Below are positions 44,543 to 51,647 of a stretch of 64,000 nucleotides of DNA, one piece after another. The notes under the pieces were generated by a model, which saw only the letters and a program-made list of their open reading frames with translations, was not told the DNA's origin and ran no database searches. Numbering within the stretch: the stretch's first letter is position 1; each line of letters starts with the position of its first letter. Origin of the DNA: Methylobacterium sp. SyP6R (GTDB taxonomy: Bacteria > Pseudomonadota > Alphaproteobacteria > Rhizobiales > Beijerinckiaceae); the NCBI RefSeq assembly GCF_019216885.1, contig NZ_JAAQRC020000002.1:1-64000 (forward strand), written 5' to 3'. The position numbers were made by a program, and so were the translations under genes.

Positions 44543-46762
44543 TCATGCCGCCCGGACCGTGGCGAGGAAGCGGTCCACCTCGGCGCCGAGTTGCTCGGAT
44601 TGGCGCGACAGCTCGGTCGCCGCGGTCAGGACCTGGGACGCGGCGGCGCCGGTCTCCTCGGCGGCGCCGGCCACGCCGGTGACGTGGGCGGTCACCGCGC
44701 TCGTCCCGGCCGCGGCCTGGCTGACGTTGCGCACGATCTCCTGCGTCGCCGCGCCCTGCTCCTCGACCGCCGCGGCGATCGCCGTGGCGACCCGGCTCAT
44801 CTCCTGGATCCGGGCCGCGATGCCGCCGATCGCGGTCACCGCCTGGCCGGTCGCGCCCTGGATCCGGCCGATCTGGCCGCCGATCTCCTCCGTCGCCCGG
44901 GTGGTCTGGTTGGCGAGTTCCTTGACCTCGGCGGCGACGACCGCGAAGCCGCGCCCCGCCTCGCCGGCCCGCGCCGCCTCGATCGTGGCGTTCAAGGCCA
45001 GCAGGTTGGTCTGGCCGGCGATCGTGCCGATCATCCCGACGACGTCGCCGACCCGGGCGGCGATGCCGCTCAACTCGCGCACCAGGCTCTCGGTCCGGGC
45101 GGCCTCCTCGGCGGCGTCCCGGGCGAGGTTCGCCGAGCCGCCCGCCTGGCGGCCGATCTCCTGCACCGAGCCGCCGAGTTCCTCGGCCGCCGCCGCCACC
45201 GTGCCGACATTGGCCGCCGCCTCGCGCACCGCGCCGGCCGCGCTCCCGGACCGGTCGGCGGTCTGCGCGGCATTCTGCGCCATGGCGCCGGCGGTGGCCT
45301 GGAGCTCGGTCGCGGAGGCCGAGACCGCCCCGACGATGCCCCCGACCGCCTCCTCGAAGGCCCGGGCCATCGCGTGCAGGGCGCGCCGGCGCTCCGCCTC
45401 GAGCCGCTGCCGGTCCGCCTCGGCGAGGTCGGCGCGCCGCGCCGCGTCCTCCTCGGTCAGATCCCGGATCCGGTCGACGGCGCGGGCGATGTCGCCGATC
45501 TCGTCGGCCCGATCCGCGCCGGCGATTCCCGTCGTCACTTCACCCTGCGCCATGCCGTGCAGGGCCTGGGTCAGGCGCTTGATCGGCGTGGTGATGCTGC
45601 CGGAGAAGGCGTACATGATCGCCAGGGCGAGGAGCGCCACCGCCGCGCCGGCGCCGAGCTGCCACAGGAGATCCTGGCGCGCGCGCTCCGACAGCATGGC
45701 GCCGAGCCGAGCGGCATCGTCCATGACCAGGGCGCGGGGCACGGAGATCAGCACCGACCAGGTCTCGCCGGTCCGCCCCAGCGTGATCGGGGTGACGACC
45801 CGGACCTCGTCCGAGGCGGCATCGTGCCCGACGAAGCGGCGTCCGGCGCGCAGCACCTCGCCGTAGGTCTCCCAGCTCGCATCGGTCTTGCTCAACGGCG
45901 CCCCGATCCCGGCGGCGTGGCGGCTCGAGGCGACGACCAGCCCGCCCTGCGTGACGATCGCCACGGAGCCCTTGGCCTCGTAGAGCGAGGCGTTCACCGC
46001 CTCGACGGCGCGCTGGACGAAGGCGAGGTCGAAATCGGTGCCGGCCACGCCCATGAACCGGCCGTCGGACAGGATCGGCACCGAGATCGTCGCGAGGACG
46101 ACCGGCTTGCCCTGGACGATGTAGGGCAGGGGCGCGAGCAGGCTCTCGCGCCTCGTCTCCTTCGGGCCGAGATACCAGCCGCCCTTCATCACGCCGTTCG
46201 GATGCAGGGCGCGGCTGTCGTACTCGACCAGCGGCTGCAGCGCGACCGTTCCGTCCGCGCCCCGCGTCCAGTAGGGTAGGGCGCGGCCGGTATGGTCCGA
46301 GCCCATGTCGGCCCGGTCGATGTAGGCGTCGTCGGCGCCGTCGAGGGCGTCGGGCTCCCAGGCGGCGTAGGTGCCGTTGAAGTCGCTGTTCCGCCGCAGG
46401 ACCCCGAGCAGGACGTCGTTGAGCTGCTGGCGGCGCAGGCCCTCGCGGGTCGCGCTCCTCTTGCCGGTCCCGATCACCTCCAGGGCTCCGGCGGTGTTGC
46501 GCGCGGCCGCGAAGGCGAAGTCGAGCTTGGTCTGGATCGTCGTCGCCTGGTTGGCCGCGACCGCCTGCAGGTTCTCCTTGCTCTTGCGGTCGAGGATCTC
46601 CTCGGTCGAGGCCGCCACCAGGGCGCCGGTGCTCGTCGCCGCGTAGAGGCCGTAGCCGACCAGGCCGAAGGCGGTCAGGCTGACGCAGATGCCCGAGACG
46701 GCGATGATCTTGACCTTGATCGAGCGATACGTGCCGCGCGGGGGGCGGGCCGGTTGGTTCAT
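44543..46762 (-). CDS. Methyl-accepting chemotaxis protein with double-Cache sensor
   Basis: A 739-aa chemoreceptor. It has TM1 at about residues 17-40, a periplasmic dCache sensing domain (about 45-325, with [13 protein letters not shown] and [14 protein letters not shown] typical of Cache), TM2 near 340-360, HAMP, and a long cytoplasmic signalling domain. The hairpin tip is [28 protein letters not shown]. It relays ligand binding to CheA/CheW. The start at 46762 (MNQPARPP) follows GAGGT. The promoter side contains an FNR/FixK-like site about 180 bases upstream. Ligand unknown; Cache domains often bind amino acids or small acids. Confidence 0.93.
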   Translation of the reverse strand: MNQPARPPRGTYRSIKVKIIAVSGICVSLTAFGLVGYGLYAATSTGALVAASTEEILDRKSKENLQAVAANQATTIQTKLDFAFAAARNTAGALEVIGTGKRSATREGLRRQQLNDVLLGVLRRNSDFNGTYAAWEPDALDGADDAYIDRADMGSDHTGRALPYWTRGADGTVALQPLVEYDSRALHPNGVMKGGWYLGPKETRRESLLAPLPYIVQGKPVVLATISVPILSDGRFMGVAGTDFDLAFVQRAVEAVNASLYEAKGSVAIVTQGGLVVASSRHAAGIGAPLSKTDASWETYGEVLRAGRRFVGHDAASDEVRVVTPITLGRTGETWSVLISVPRALVMDDAARLGAMLSERARQDLLWQLGAGAAVALLALAIMYAFSGSITTPIKRLTQALHGMAQGEVTTGIAGADRADEIGDIARAVDRIRDLTEEDAARRADLAEADRQRLEAERRRALHAMARAFEEAVGGIVGAVSASATELQATAGAMAQNAAQTADRSGSAAGAVREAAANVGTVAAAAEELGGSVQEIGRQAGGSANLARDAAEEAARTESLVRELSGIAARVGDVVGMIGTIAGQTNLLALNATIEAARAGEAGRGFAVVAAEVKELANQTTRATEEIGGQIGRIQGATGQAVTAIGGIAARIQEMSRVATAIAAAVEEQGAATQEIVRNVSQAAAGTSAVTAHVTGVAGAAEETGAAASQVLTAATELSRQSEQLGAEVDRFLATVRAA

Positions 46763-46943
46763 GGCGGACCTCGACGATGCTCGCGACACCGCGGACGCAA
46801 CCCGGACGGCTGCTTCGGGACGGGGACGATCGTCATCCGGTCGCCGGTGTGGCCCGGAGACTGTCGAAGGTGATCCTCTAACAGGTCCTTAAATTGGCTT
46901 TAGACCAATGTATCAAGTGAGTTGTTTTTCCTGTCTTTGCGGT

Positions 46944-46957
46944 TTGATCCAGATCAA
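46944..46957. promoter_or_regulatory. FNR/FixK-type operator (perfect match)
   Basis: TTGATCCAGATCAA matches the TTGAT-N4-ATCAA consensus exactly and is an almost perfect palindrome. It lies between the divergent chemoreceptor (180 bases away) and the 108-aa hypothetical gene (about 300 bases). It suggests oxygen-dependent control of one or both. Confidence 0.65.
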
Positions 46958-47258
46958 TGCGCGTTTGATCGTCGCGGAAGCCGGCGCCGTCCGGCGTCGT
47001 TCGATGAGCGGCAATGCGAGAAATCGTGTCACGTCACGACGACAAGGAATGGCAAAGATTCGTTGTTCCTTAATCGCCGTTCGCGACCATCGACGACATG
47101 CCGCTTGTTCTCGTGATCACGGTCATGGTTCCATCATTGCGACCTCGGGCTCTCCGTCCGGCCGCCCTCATCGGCGTCGCCCCCTGCGCGGCGAGCCTGG
47201 TCGCCGTTGCGGCGTCGATCGGGGAACGGGGTGCGACCATCCGGGAGATCGGTCCGTC

Positions 47259-47585
47259 ATGACCAACGTTCGGGTCCTCCCGCTCCACCTCACGCCGGAC
47301 GGCGCCCTGCGCCTCTGCGCCCAGCTGGAGCGCGATGCGCGGGCCGGCGTCGATCTCGGCTCCCGGCGCGTGCAGATCGCCGGCCTGTCGGAGTCGCTGG
47401 CGCAGGCGCTGGAAGTCCTCGGGGACGACGTTCGGCGGGTCGTCGCCGCCTTGCCGGACGGAGACCCCGTCTCGTGCCGGCTCTGCGAGGCGGCCCTCGC
47501 CACGGCGCAGATCGTGCAGACCGTGATGCGGTGGATCGATACCGACCTGATGCACGGCCCGCCCGGAAGCGCGCGCCGGGAGTGA
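47259..47585 (+). CDS. Hypothetical protein
   Basis: A 108-aa protein with no recognised domain. It has a helix-rich middle (SESLAQALEVLGDDVRRVVAAL) and a pair of cysteines (CRLCEAAL). The ATG at 47259 follows GGGAG. An FNR/FixK-type site lies about 300 bases upstream. It converges with the PAS-XRE gene. Function unknown. Confidence 0.6.
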   Translation: MTNVRVLPLHLTPDGALRLCAQLERDARAGVDLGSRRVQIAGLSESLAQALEVLGDDVRRVVAALPDGDPVSCRLCEAALATAQIVQTVMRWIDTDLMHGPPGSARRE

Positions 47586-47614
47586 GGCTCACCGCATCGC
47601 CGGGGCCCGTGGCG

Positions 47615-48697
47615 TCACGCCTCGCGCAGGCCGGGCTTCACGCCGGGCTCGAAGGTGAAGACGATCCCGGTTCTCTCCAGGGCGCGGCGCACCGCCAGGA
47701 CGGTGTCGGCGCGGGGCCGGACGACGGAGCCGGAATCCTCCAGCCGGTTGACGGTCGAGATCGAGACGTCGGCGAGCCTCGCCAGCTCCTCCTTCGACAG
47801 GCCCGCCATGCCGCGGGCGGCCCGGACCTGGCCGGGGGTCAGTCCCTCGGTGCCGGCCGGGGCAGGTCCTGGGGCCGGCGGCGTCTCGGGCGCGGCGGCG
47901 CCGTAGCGGGTCCGGCCCGGGACGTTGAGGCAGACCCCGACCCATTCCCGTACCGAGCCGTCGCGGTTGAGGACCGGGGCGCCCCGGGCGTTGAACCAGC
48001 GGTAGATCCCGTCCGCGCACAGGACCCGGTAATCCGTGTTGTAGGGCGCCGTATGCTCCACCGCCGTCGTCCAGGCCGCCAGCGTCCGGGGGCGGTCGTC
48101 GGGGTGGACGGCGTCGAGCCAGCCGAGGCCTTGCATCTGCGTGTGGGTCTGGCCGGTGAGCGCCATCCATTGCGGCATCTCGCTCGGCTCGCCGTTGGCC
48201 TTGTTGACCCAGAACACCGACGCGGTGGCGGCGATCAGGGCGTTCAGCCGGTCGTGCCGCTGCAGCAGGGCGCGCGCCGCATCGTGCTGGGCCGTCACGT
48301 CGAACACCACGCCCATGCCGCGGCAGGGGGCGCCGTCCGGGCCGAGGATCGCCTCGGCATGGTGGAGGATCCAGCGCTGGGTCCGGTCCGGCCGGACGAT
48401 GCGGAACTCGCGACTCACCGCCTGGCCGGAGCGGAGGACCTCGATCTGGTCGCGGTGGGCGGCCTGGTCGTCGGGGTGGATCATGTCGAGCCCGAAGCCG
48501 AACGTCATCTCGGTGGCCGGGTCGAGCCCCAGGATGCGGTACAGGCCGGGCGAGGCGGTCAGCCGCTCGGAATGCAGGTCGGACGACCAGAAGCCGACCT
48601 TGCCGGTATCCTCGATGAGCTTGAGGAAGTGGCGCGAGGAGAAGGCGTGCGGGGCGGCCTGCGTCGGGGGCGCTCGCATCAGGGCACGCGTCGGCAT
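47615..48697 (-). CDS. PAS-PAS-XRE transcriptional regulator
   Basis: A 360-aa protein with two PAS domains (about residues 25-140 and 150-265, the second containing WMALTGQTHTQMQGLGWLDAVHPDD) and a C-terminal Cro/C1-type HTH (about 290-345: QVRAARGMAGLSKEELARLADVSISTVNRLE). It likely senses a small molecule or redox state through the PAS domains and changes DNA binding directly, without a kinase step. The first PAS has an FGLDMIHPDDQAAH start typical of PAS-3 folds. Its target is unknown. Confidence 0.85.
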   Translation of the reverse strand: MPTRALMRAPPTQAAPHAFSSRHFLKLIEDTGKVGFWSSDLHSERLTASPGLYRILGLDPATEMTFGFGLDMIHPDDQAAHRDQIEVLRSGQAVSREFRIVRPDRTQRWILHHAEAILGPDGAPCRGMGVVFDVTAQHDAARALLQRHDRLNALIAATASVFWVNKANGEPSEMPQWMALTGQTHTQMQGLGWLDAVHPDDRPRTLAAWTTAVEHTAPYNTDYRVLCADGIYRWFNARGAPVLNRDGSVREWVGVCLNVPGRTRYGAAAPETPPAPGPAPAGTEGLTPGQVRAARGMAGLSKEELARLADVSISTVNRLEDSGSVVRPRADTVLAVRRALERTGIVFTFEPGVKPGLREA

Positions 48698-49045
48698 CTC
48701 TCCACCTCTGTCCGTCCGGGCGTCGCAGTGGCGGGTTTCATGCCATTCGGGCCATTAAGGAAAGCTTAAATGCATCGAATCGTGGATTGGGCGAGGGCGT
48801 ACCGGCGTACCTGCCGCTCCAATCCTGCCGCAACGTCATGTCATCGATGGGAAATCTTTCAAATTTGCCGGTCCCGGTTCCGGGCGTCCGGAGAATGAGC
48901 GGAAATGCCGGTCGACCATCCCGGCATATGCCTGCTTTTGCGGGTCCTCGTTCAGGGTCCGGCAGTCGGCAGGGATGCAATCTGCGGGCGGGAGGGGCGA
49001 AGACCCCGTTTCGCGGATGGGGACGATGATGCTGCTGGGGAGTCC
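48698..49045. other. Gap between the PAS-XRE gene and the chemoreceptor remnant
   Basis: Contains a short dyad TTAAG-GAAAG-CTTAA at 48755-48769, close to the PAS-XRE start, that could be an operator or promoter element. No gene is recognised; part may be decayed sensor-domain DNA of the downstream chemoreceptor remnant. Confidence 0.4.
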
Positions 49046-49633
49046 TGCACTCAAATCGACGCATCCGGCCGCCTGATGAAGGTGGTCGAGTTTGCCGTCG
49101 ACGTCACGGCGGCCGTGGAGCGGCGGCTGCGGCGGGCGGAACTCCACCACGGCATCGACCGCGACCTCGACGGCATCGCGGCTGCGGTCTCGCAGACCTC
49201 CCGGCAGGCCGTGACCGCGGCGAGCGCCGCCGAGCAGGCCACGGGCAACACCCAGAGCGTCGCCGCGGGGGCCGAGGAACTCGCCGCGTCGGTCGGGGCG
49301 ATCAGCCAGCAGGTCGGGCGGTCGCTGGAGGTGACGCGGCGGGCCGTCGGTCAGGCCGAGGCCACCTCGGCGGTGGTGACCGGCCTCGCGGCGGCCGCCC
49401 AGCGCATCGGCGAGGTCGTGGAGACGATCGACCAGATCGCCGGCCAGACCAACCTGCTGGCGCTGAACGCCAGCATCGAGGCGGCCCGGGCCGGCGAATC
49501 CGGCAAGGGTTTCGCGGTCGTCGCCGCCGAGGTGAAGAGCCTCGCGGCCCAGACCGCGCGGGCCTCCTCGACCCGGGCGGTTGACGACGCGGCCCGCCTG
49601 GTCCGCGACGCCTCCCGTAGCATGGCCGGATGA
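49046..49633 (+). pseudogene. Truncated methyl-accepting chemotaxis protein
   Basis: The reading [20 protein letters not shown] is the normal end of a PAS domain followed by the junction to a cytoplasmic chemoreceptor. It continues through the signalling tip ([41 protein letters not shown]) and then diverges and stops within about 25 residues. The N-terminal sensor domains and the whole second half of the coiled-coil hairpin are missing. With the return strand of the hairpin gone, methylation and CheA coupling should fail. It is best seen as a gene remnant, though a short protein could still be made. Confidence 0.75.
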
Positions 49634-49703
49634 GCCCGCCGACCGGGCGGGACCGTTGCCTGGCAGGCCGGCGCGGGACGGCTGGTCCAGCGGTCGTCGC
49701 CGC

Positions 49704-49717
49704 TTGATCTGTGACAA
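49704..49717. promoter_or_regulatory. Possible weak FNR/FixK-type site
   Basis: TTGATCTGTGACAA fits TTGM-N6-KCAA except for one base (A for K). It is about 36 bases before the ATG at 49754. A weaker candidate than the sites at 46.9, 51.0 and 51.55 kb. Confidence 0.3.
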
Positions 49718-49753
49718 GGCGGCACGGCCGGGCGCGCTCCACGCTCGGGGACG

Positions 49754-49993
49754 ATGCCGGAGGCCATGTCGATGATGTCGGGCGATCCCTCAGTGTGGCC
49801 GACGCCGGCCGACCCCTATCCGGCTCCGGCCCGGCCGGCCGAACCGCCGGAAGTGCCCGTGCCGGAGCCGGCGGGAATCCCGGTCTCGCCGGTTCTGCCG
49901 CGCGAGGACGAGCCGGTCGGTGTGCCGCCGGGCACACCCGCCGAGATCCCGGTCTCACCCACGATGCCCCAGCCCTGGGACCGGATTCGATGA
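49754..49993 (+). CDS. Small proline-rich protein
   Basis: A 79-aa protein composed largely of Pro, Glu, Ala and Val (EVPVPEPAGIPVSPVLP, then GVPPGTPAEIPVSPTMP with an imperfect internal repeat of IPVSP). It is likely extended and disordered. Its stop overlaps the ATG of the CarS-like pseudogene as ATGA, an arrangement of translational coupling. Function unknown; it may have been a partner of the lost membrane enzyme. Confidence 0.5.
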   Translation: MPEAMSMMSGDPSVWPTPADPYPAPARPAEPPEVPVPEPAGIPVSPVLPREDEPVGVPPGTPAEIPVSPTMPQPWDRIR

Positions 49994-50565
49994 GCCGGTC
50001 CGCCGCCAGGCGTGATCCCGTGCGTGACCGTGACCCTGCGCGTGACCGTGACCCTGCGCGTGACCATGACCCTGCGCGTGACCTGGCCCGGCTCGGCAGG
50101 CCGCTCATCCTGCTGGCGGTCGCGAATGGCGCGCCGATCCTGGCGCGGACGCTGCTGGGCGACCGCGTCGCGACGCCCATCGACCTCGACCGGACGGTCG
50201 CCGACGGACGACCCTTCTTTGGGCCCGGGGAGACCTATCGCGGGCTTGCGGCCTCCTGTGCCGCCACTGCAGCTCGCCGCCCCCGCCTTGGGGGGGCCCC
50301 GCGACCGGGCTCGCTCTCGCGGCGGCGTCGCTCACCGGGGACCTCGCCGCCAGCTGCGCCGAGCGCCGGCTCGGGCTGCCGGCTCATGCACAGGCCTTCG
50401 GCCTCGACCAAATCCCGGAGGCGCTCCCGCCCCTCCTCGTGCTGCGACGACGGCTGGCCCTCGGCCCGGCGGACATCGCCGCGACCATCGCGCTCTTCAC
50501 GCTCGGCGAGGTCGTCCTGGCGCGGCCGTTCCATCGCCCGGGGCCTGCGGGACAGTCCCTGCTGA
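49990..50565 (+). pseudogene. CarS-like (CDP-archaeol synthase/DUF46 family) gene, multiply frameshifted
   Basis: The first frame gives GRPLILLAVANGAPILARTLLG and the family hallmark DGRPFFGPGETYRG. Around 50260 the homology moves to the second frame (QLAAPALGGP) and, past a run of G near 50290, to the third (GLALAAASLTGDLAASCAERRLGL...LDQIPEALPPLLVL, DIAATIALFTLGEVVLAR). Near 50545 it returns to the first frame for a normal-looking end (GLRDSPC stop). Three shifts with net zero change leave no intact reading. Family members make CDP-activated lipids; bacterial ones are little studied. The N-terminal RDRDPA repeats are unusual. Confidence 0.72.
50011..50089. repeat. 18-base tandem repeat, about four units
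   Basis: Units of the type CGTGACCGTGACCCTGCG repeat with few changes and encode a hexapeptide (RDRDPA) near the start of the CarS-like pseudogene. The array could expand or contract by slippage. Confidence 0.8.
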
Positions 50566-50639
50566 CGCTGAGCAGCCGGATCGGCGGAAGCCGCCAAGGA
50601 TCCTCCCGTCGGAGCCGGTGCGTGATCAGAGCGCCGCGG

Positions 50640-50852
50640 TCACGCCCCCCTCAGACGATCGGAACAGGTGCTGACGCCGAGCAGGGAATAGGCCGGGCAG
50701 GTCCCGATGAGGGCCGTCGCCAGCAGAACCGCTCCGAACGCGGCGGCGAGCCACACCCAGATACCCGATAGGACATCATAGGCCGAGATCAGCAGCGCCA
50801 GGCCGAGGACGACCCGAAGCGAACGGTCGATCGTTCCGATGTTTGCAGTCAT
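50640..50852 (-). CDS. DUF2892 membrane protein
   Basis: A 70-aa inner-membrane protein of the DUF2892 (YgaP membrane domain-like) family. It starts MTANIGTIDRSLRVVLGLALL, with two hydrophobic segments and a CPAYSLLGVSTC end carrying two conserved cysteines. Relatives are often fused to or encoded with rhodanese and sulfur or redox proteins. An FNR/FixK-type site lies about 150 bases upstream. The ATG at 50852 is preferred by family; another is nine bases earlier. Confidence 0.85.
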   Translation of the reverse strand: MTANIGTIDRSLRVVLGLALLISAYDVLSGIWVWLAAAFGAVLLATALIGTCPAYSLLGVSTCSDRLRGA

Positions 50853-51003
50853 GGCGGCCATCCATCGCGCGGGTGATTCGACAGGACGAGACGCTGAGGT
50901 TCGTTCCGGAATTCATGTCCGGAGACTCTCGATGGGGTCTTTTCATTTGTCTATCGAAGGTAAAAACCATGACCGTCGATAGGACGGCGAGATCGATTGC
51001 GCC

Positions 51004-51017
51004 TTGCGATGGATCAA
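51004..51017. promoter_or_regulatory. FNR/FixK-type operator
   Basis: TTGCGATGGATCAA fits the TTGM-N6-KCAA FixK/FNR consensus and is framed by CC...GG as CCTTG...CAAGG. It lies in the gap between the DUF2892 gene start (150 bases) and the cytochrome c stop, pointing to control of DUF2892. Confidence 0.55.
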
Positions 51018-51079
51018 GGTCGGATCGTCATCATGCCGGACACGACCGTCTCACCGGAGCGAAGCGGCGGGCGTACGGA

Positions 51080-51445
51080 TCACGGCCTCAGGGACTTGAG
51101 ATAGGCAGTCAGGTCCGAGGCGTCGTCCGGGGCGAGGCGGAATTCGGGCATGGCGGGATGCCGGACAGCCACGCCCTCGACGAGGAAGTCGGCGAGATCG
51201 TCGACCGGGATGCGTCCGGCCAAGTCCCGGAACGGGGGTGCGTGCCGCATCGGGCTCGTGGGGGCCTTGCCCGAGGGAGACGCGGCACCCCGGGGAGCGA
51301 CGGCGTGGCAATGCGCGCAATGCGCCCGCGCGAAGGCGAGGCCGCGCCCGGCATCCGCGTCGTGTGCGGCGGCGAGGAACGCGAAAAGCCAGGGGACCTG
51401 CGCCAGCCAGAGGGCGCAAAAACCGGAACGGCCCGCTGCGATCAT
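51080..51445 (-). CDS. c-type cytochrome
   Basis: A 121-aa single-haem cytochrome c. The N-terminal hydrophobic stretch (CALWLAQVPWLFAFLAAA) is a signal peptide or anchor. The haem site CAHCH is at residues 43-47, and Met in RHPAMPEF is the likely sixth ligand. It acts in periplasmic electron transfer. The ATG at 51445 is used. An FNR/FixK-type site about 105 bases upstream, shared with the divergent acyl-ligase gene, suggests induction at low oxygen. Its redox partners are not encoded next to it. Confidence 0.88.
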   Translation of the reverse strand: MIAAGRSGFCALWLAQVPWLFAFLAAAHDADAGRGLAFARAHCAHCHAVAPRGAASPSGKAPTSPMRHAPPFRDLAGRIPVDDLADFLVEGVAVRHPAMPEFRLAPDDASDLTAYLKSLRP

Positions 51446-51549
51446 CGCGTTCGCCTCCTCGTCTCGACCACCGCGTCCCCATCGCCGCCGGTCCGCCCGC
51501 GGAGCGGCCTGCAGCACTCCCAGAAGTCCAGCCCGGCGCGGGACGCACA

Positions 51550-51563
51550 TTGAGGAAGATCAA
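51550..51563. promoter_or_regulatory. FNR/FixK-type operator in a divergent promoter
   Basis: TTGAGGAAGATCAA fits TTGM-N6-KCAA. It lies between the reverse-strand cytochrome c (105 bases) and the forward ACP-FAAL-PlsC gene (85 bases), so it could serve both. Confidence 0.55.
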
Positions 51564-51647
51564 GGCGGTGCGAGGAGCGGGTGCGAGGCTGCGGCAGGAG
51601 ACGGGCTCCCCCTTACGTCGGGGTCGGGCCCAGAGCGGGAGTGCATC

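Noticed and set aside
50011..50089. CRISPR or origin iterons
   Set aside because: The 18-base repeats are contiguous without spacers, keep an open frame and are not AT-rich.
49711..50565. An intact 284-codon gene
   Set aside because: The first frame contains the family N-terminus, but its middle is shuffled Ser/Arg/Pro sequence while family residues continue in other frames, so it is a frameshifted pseudogene.
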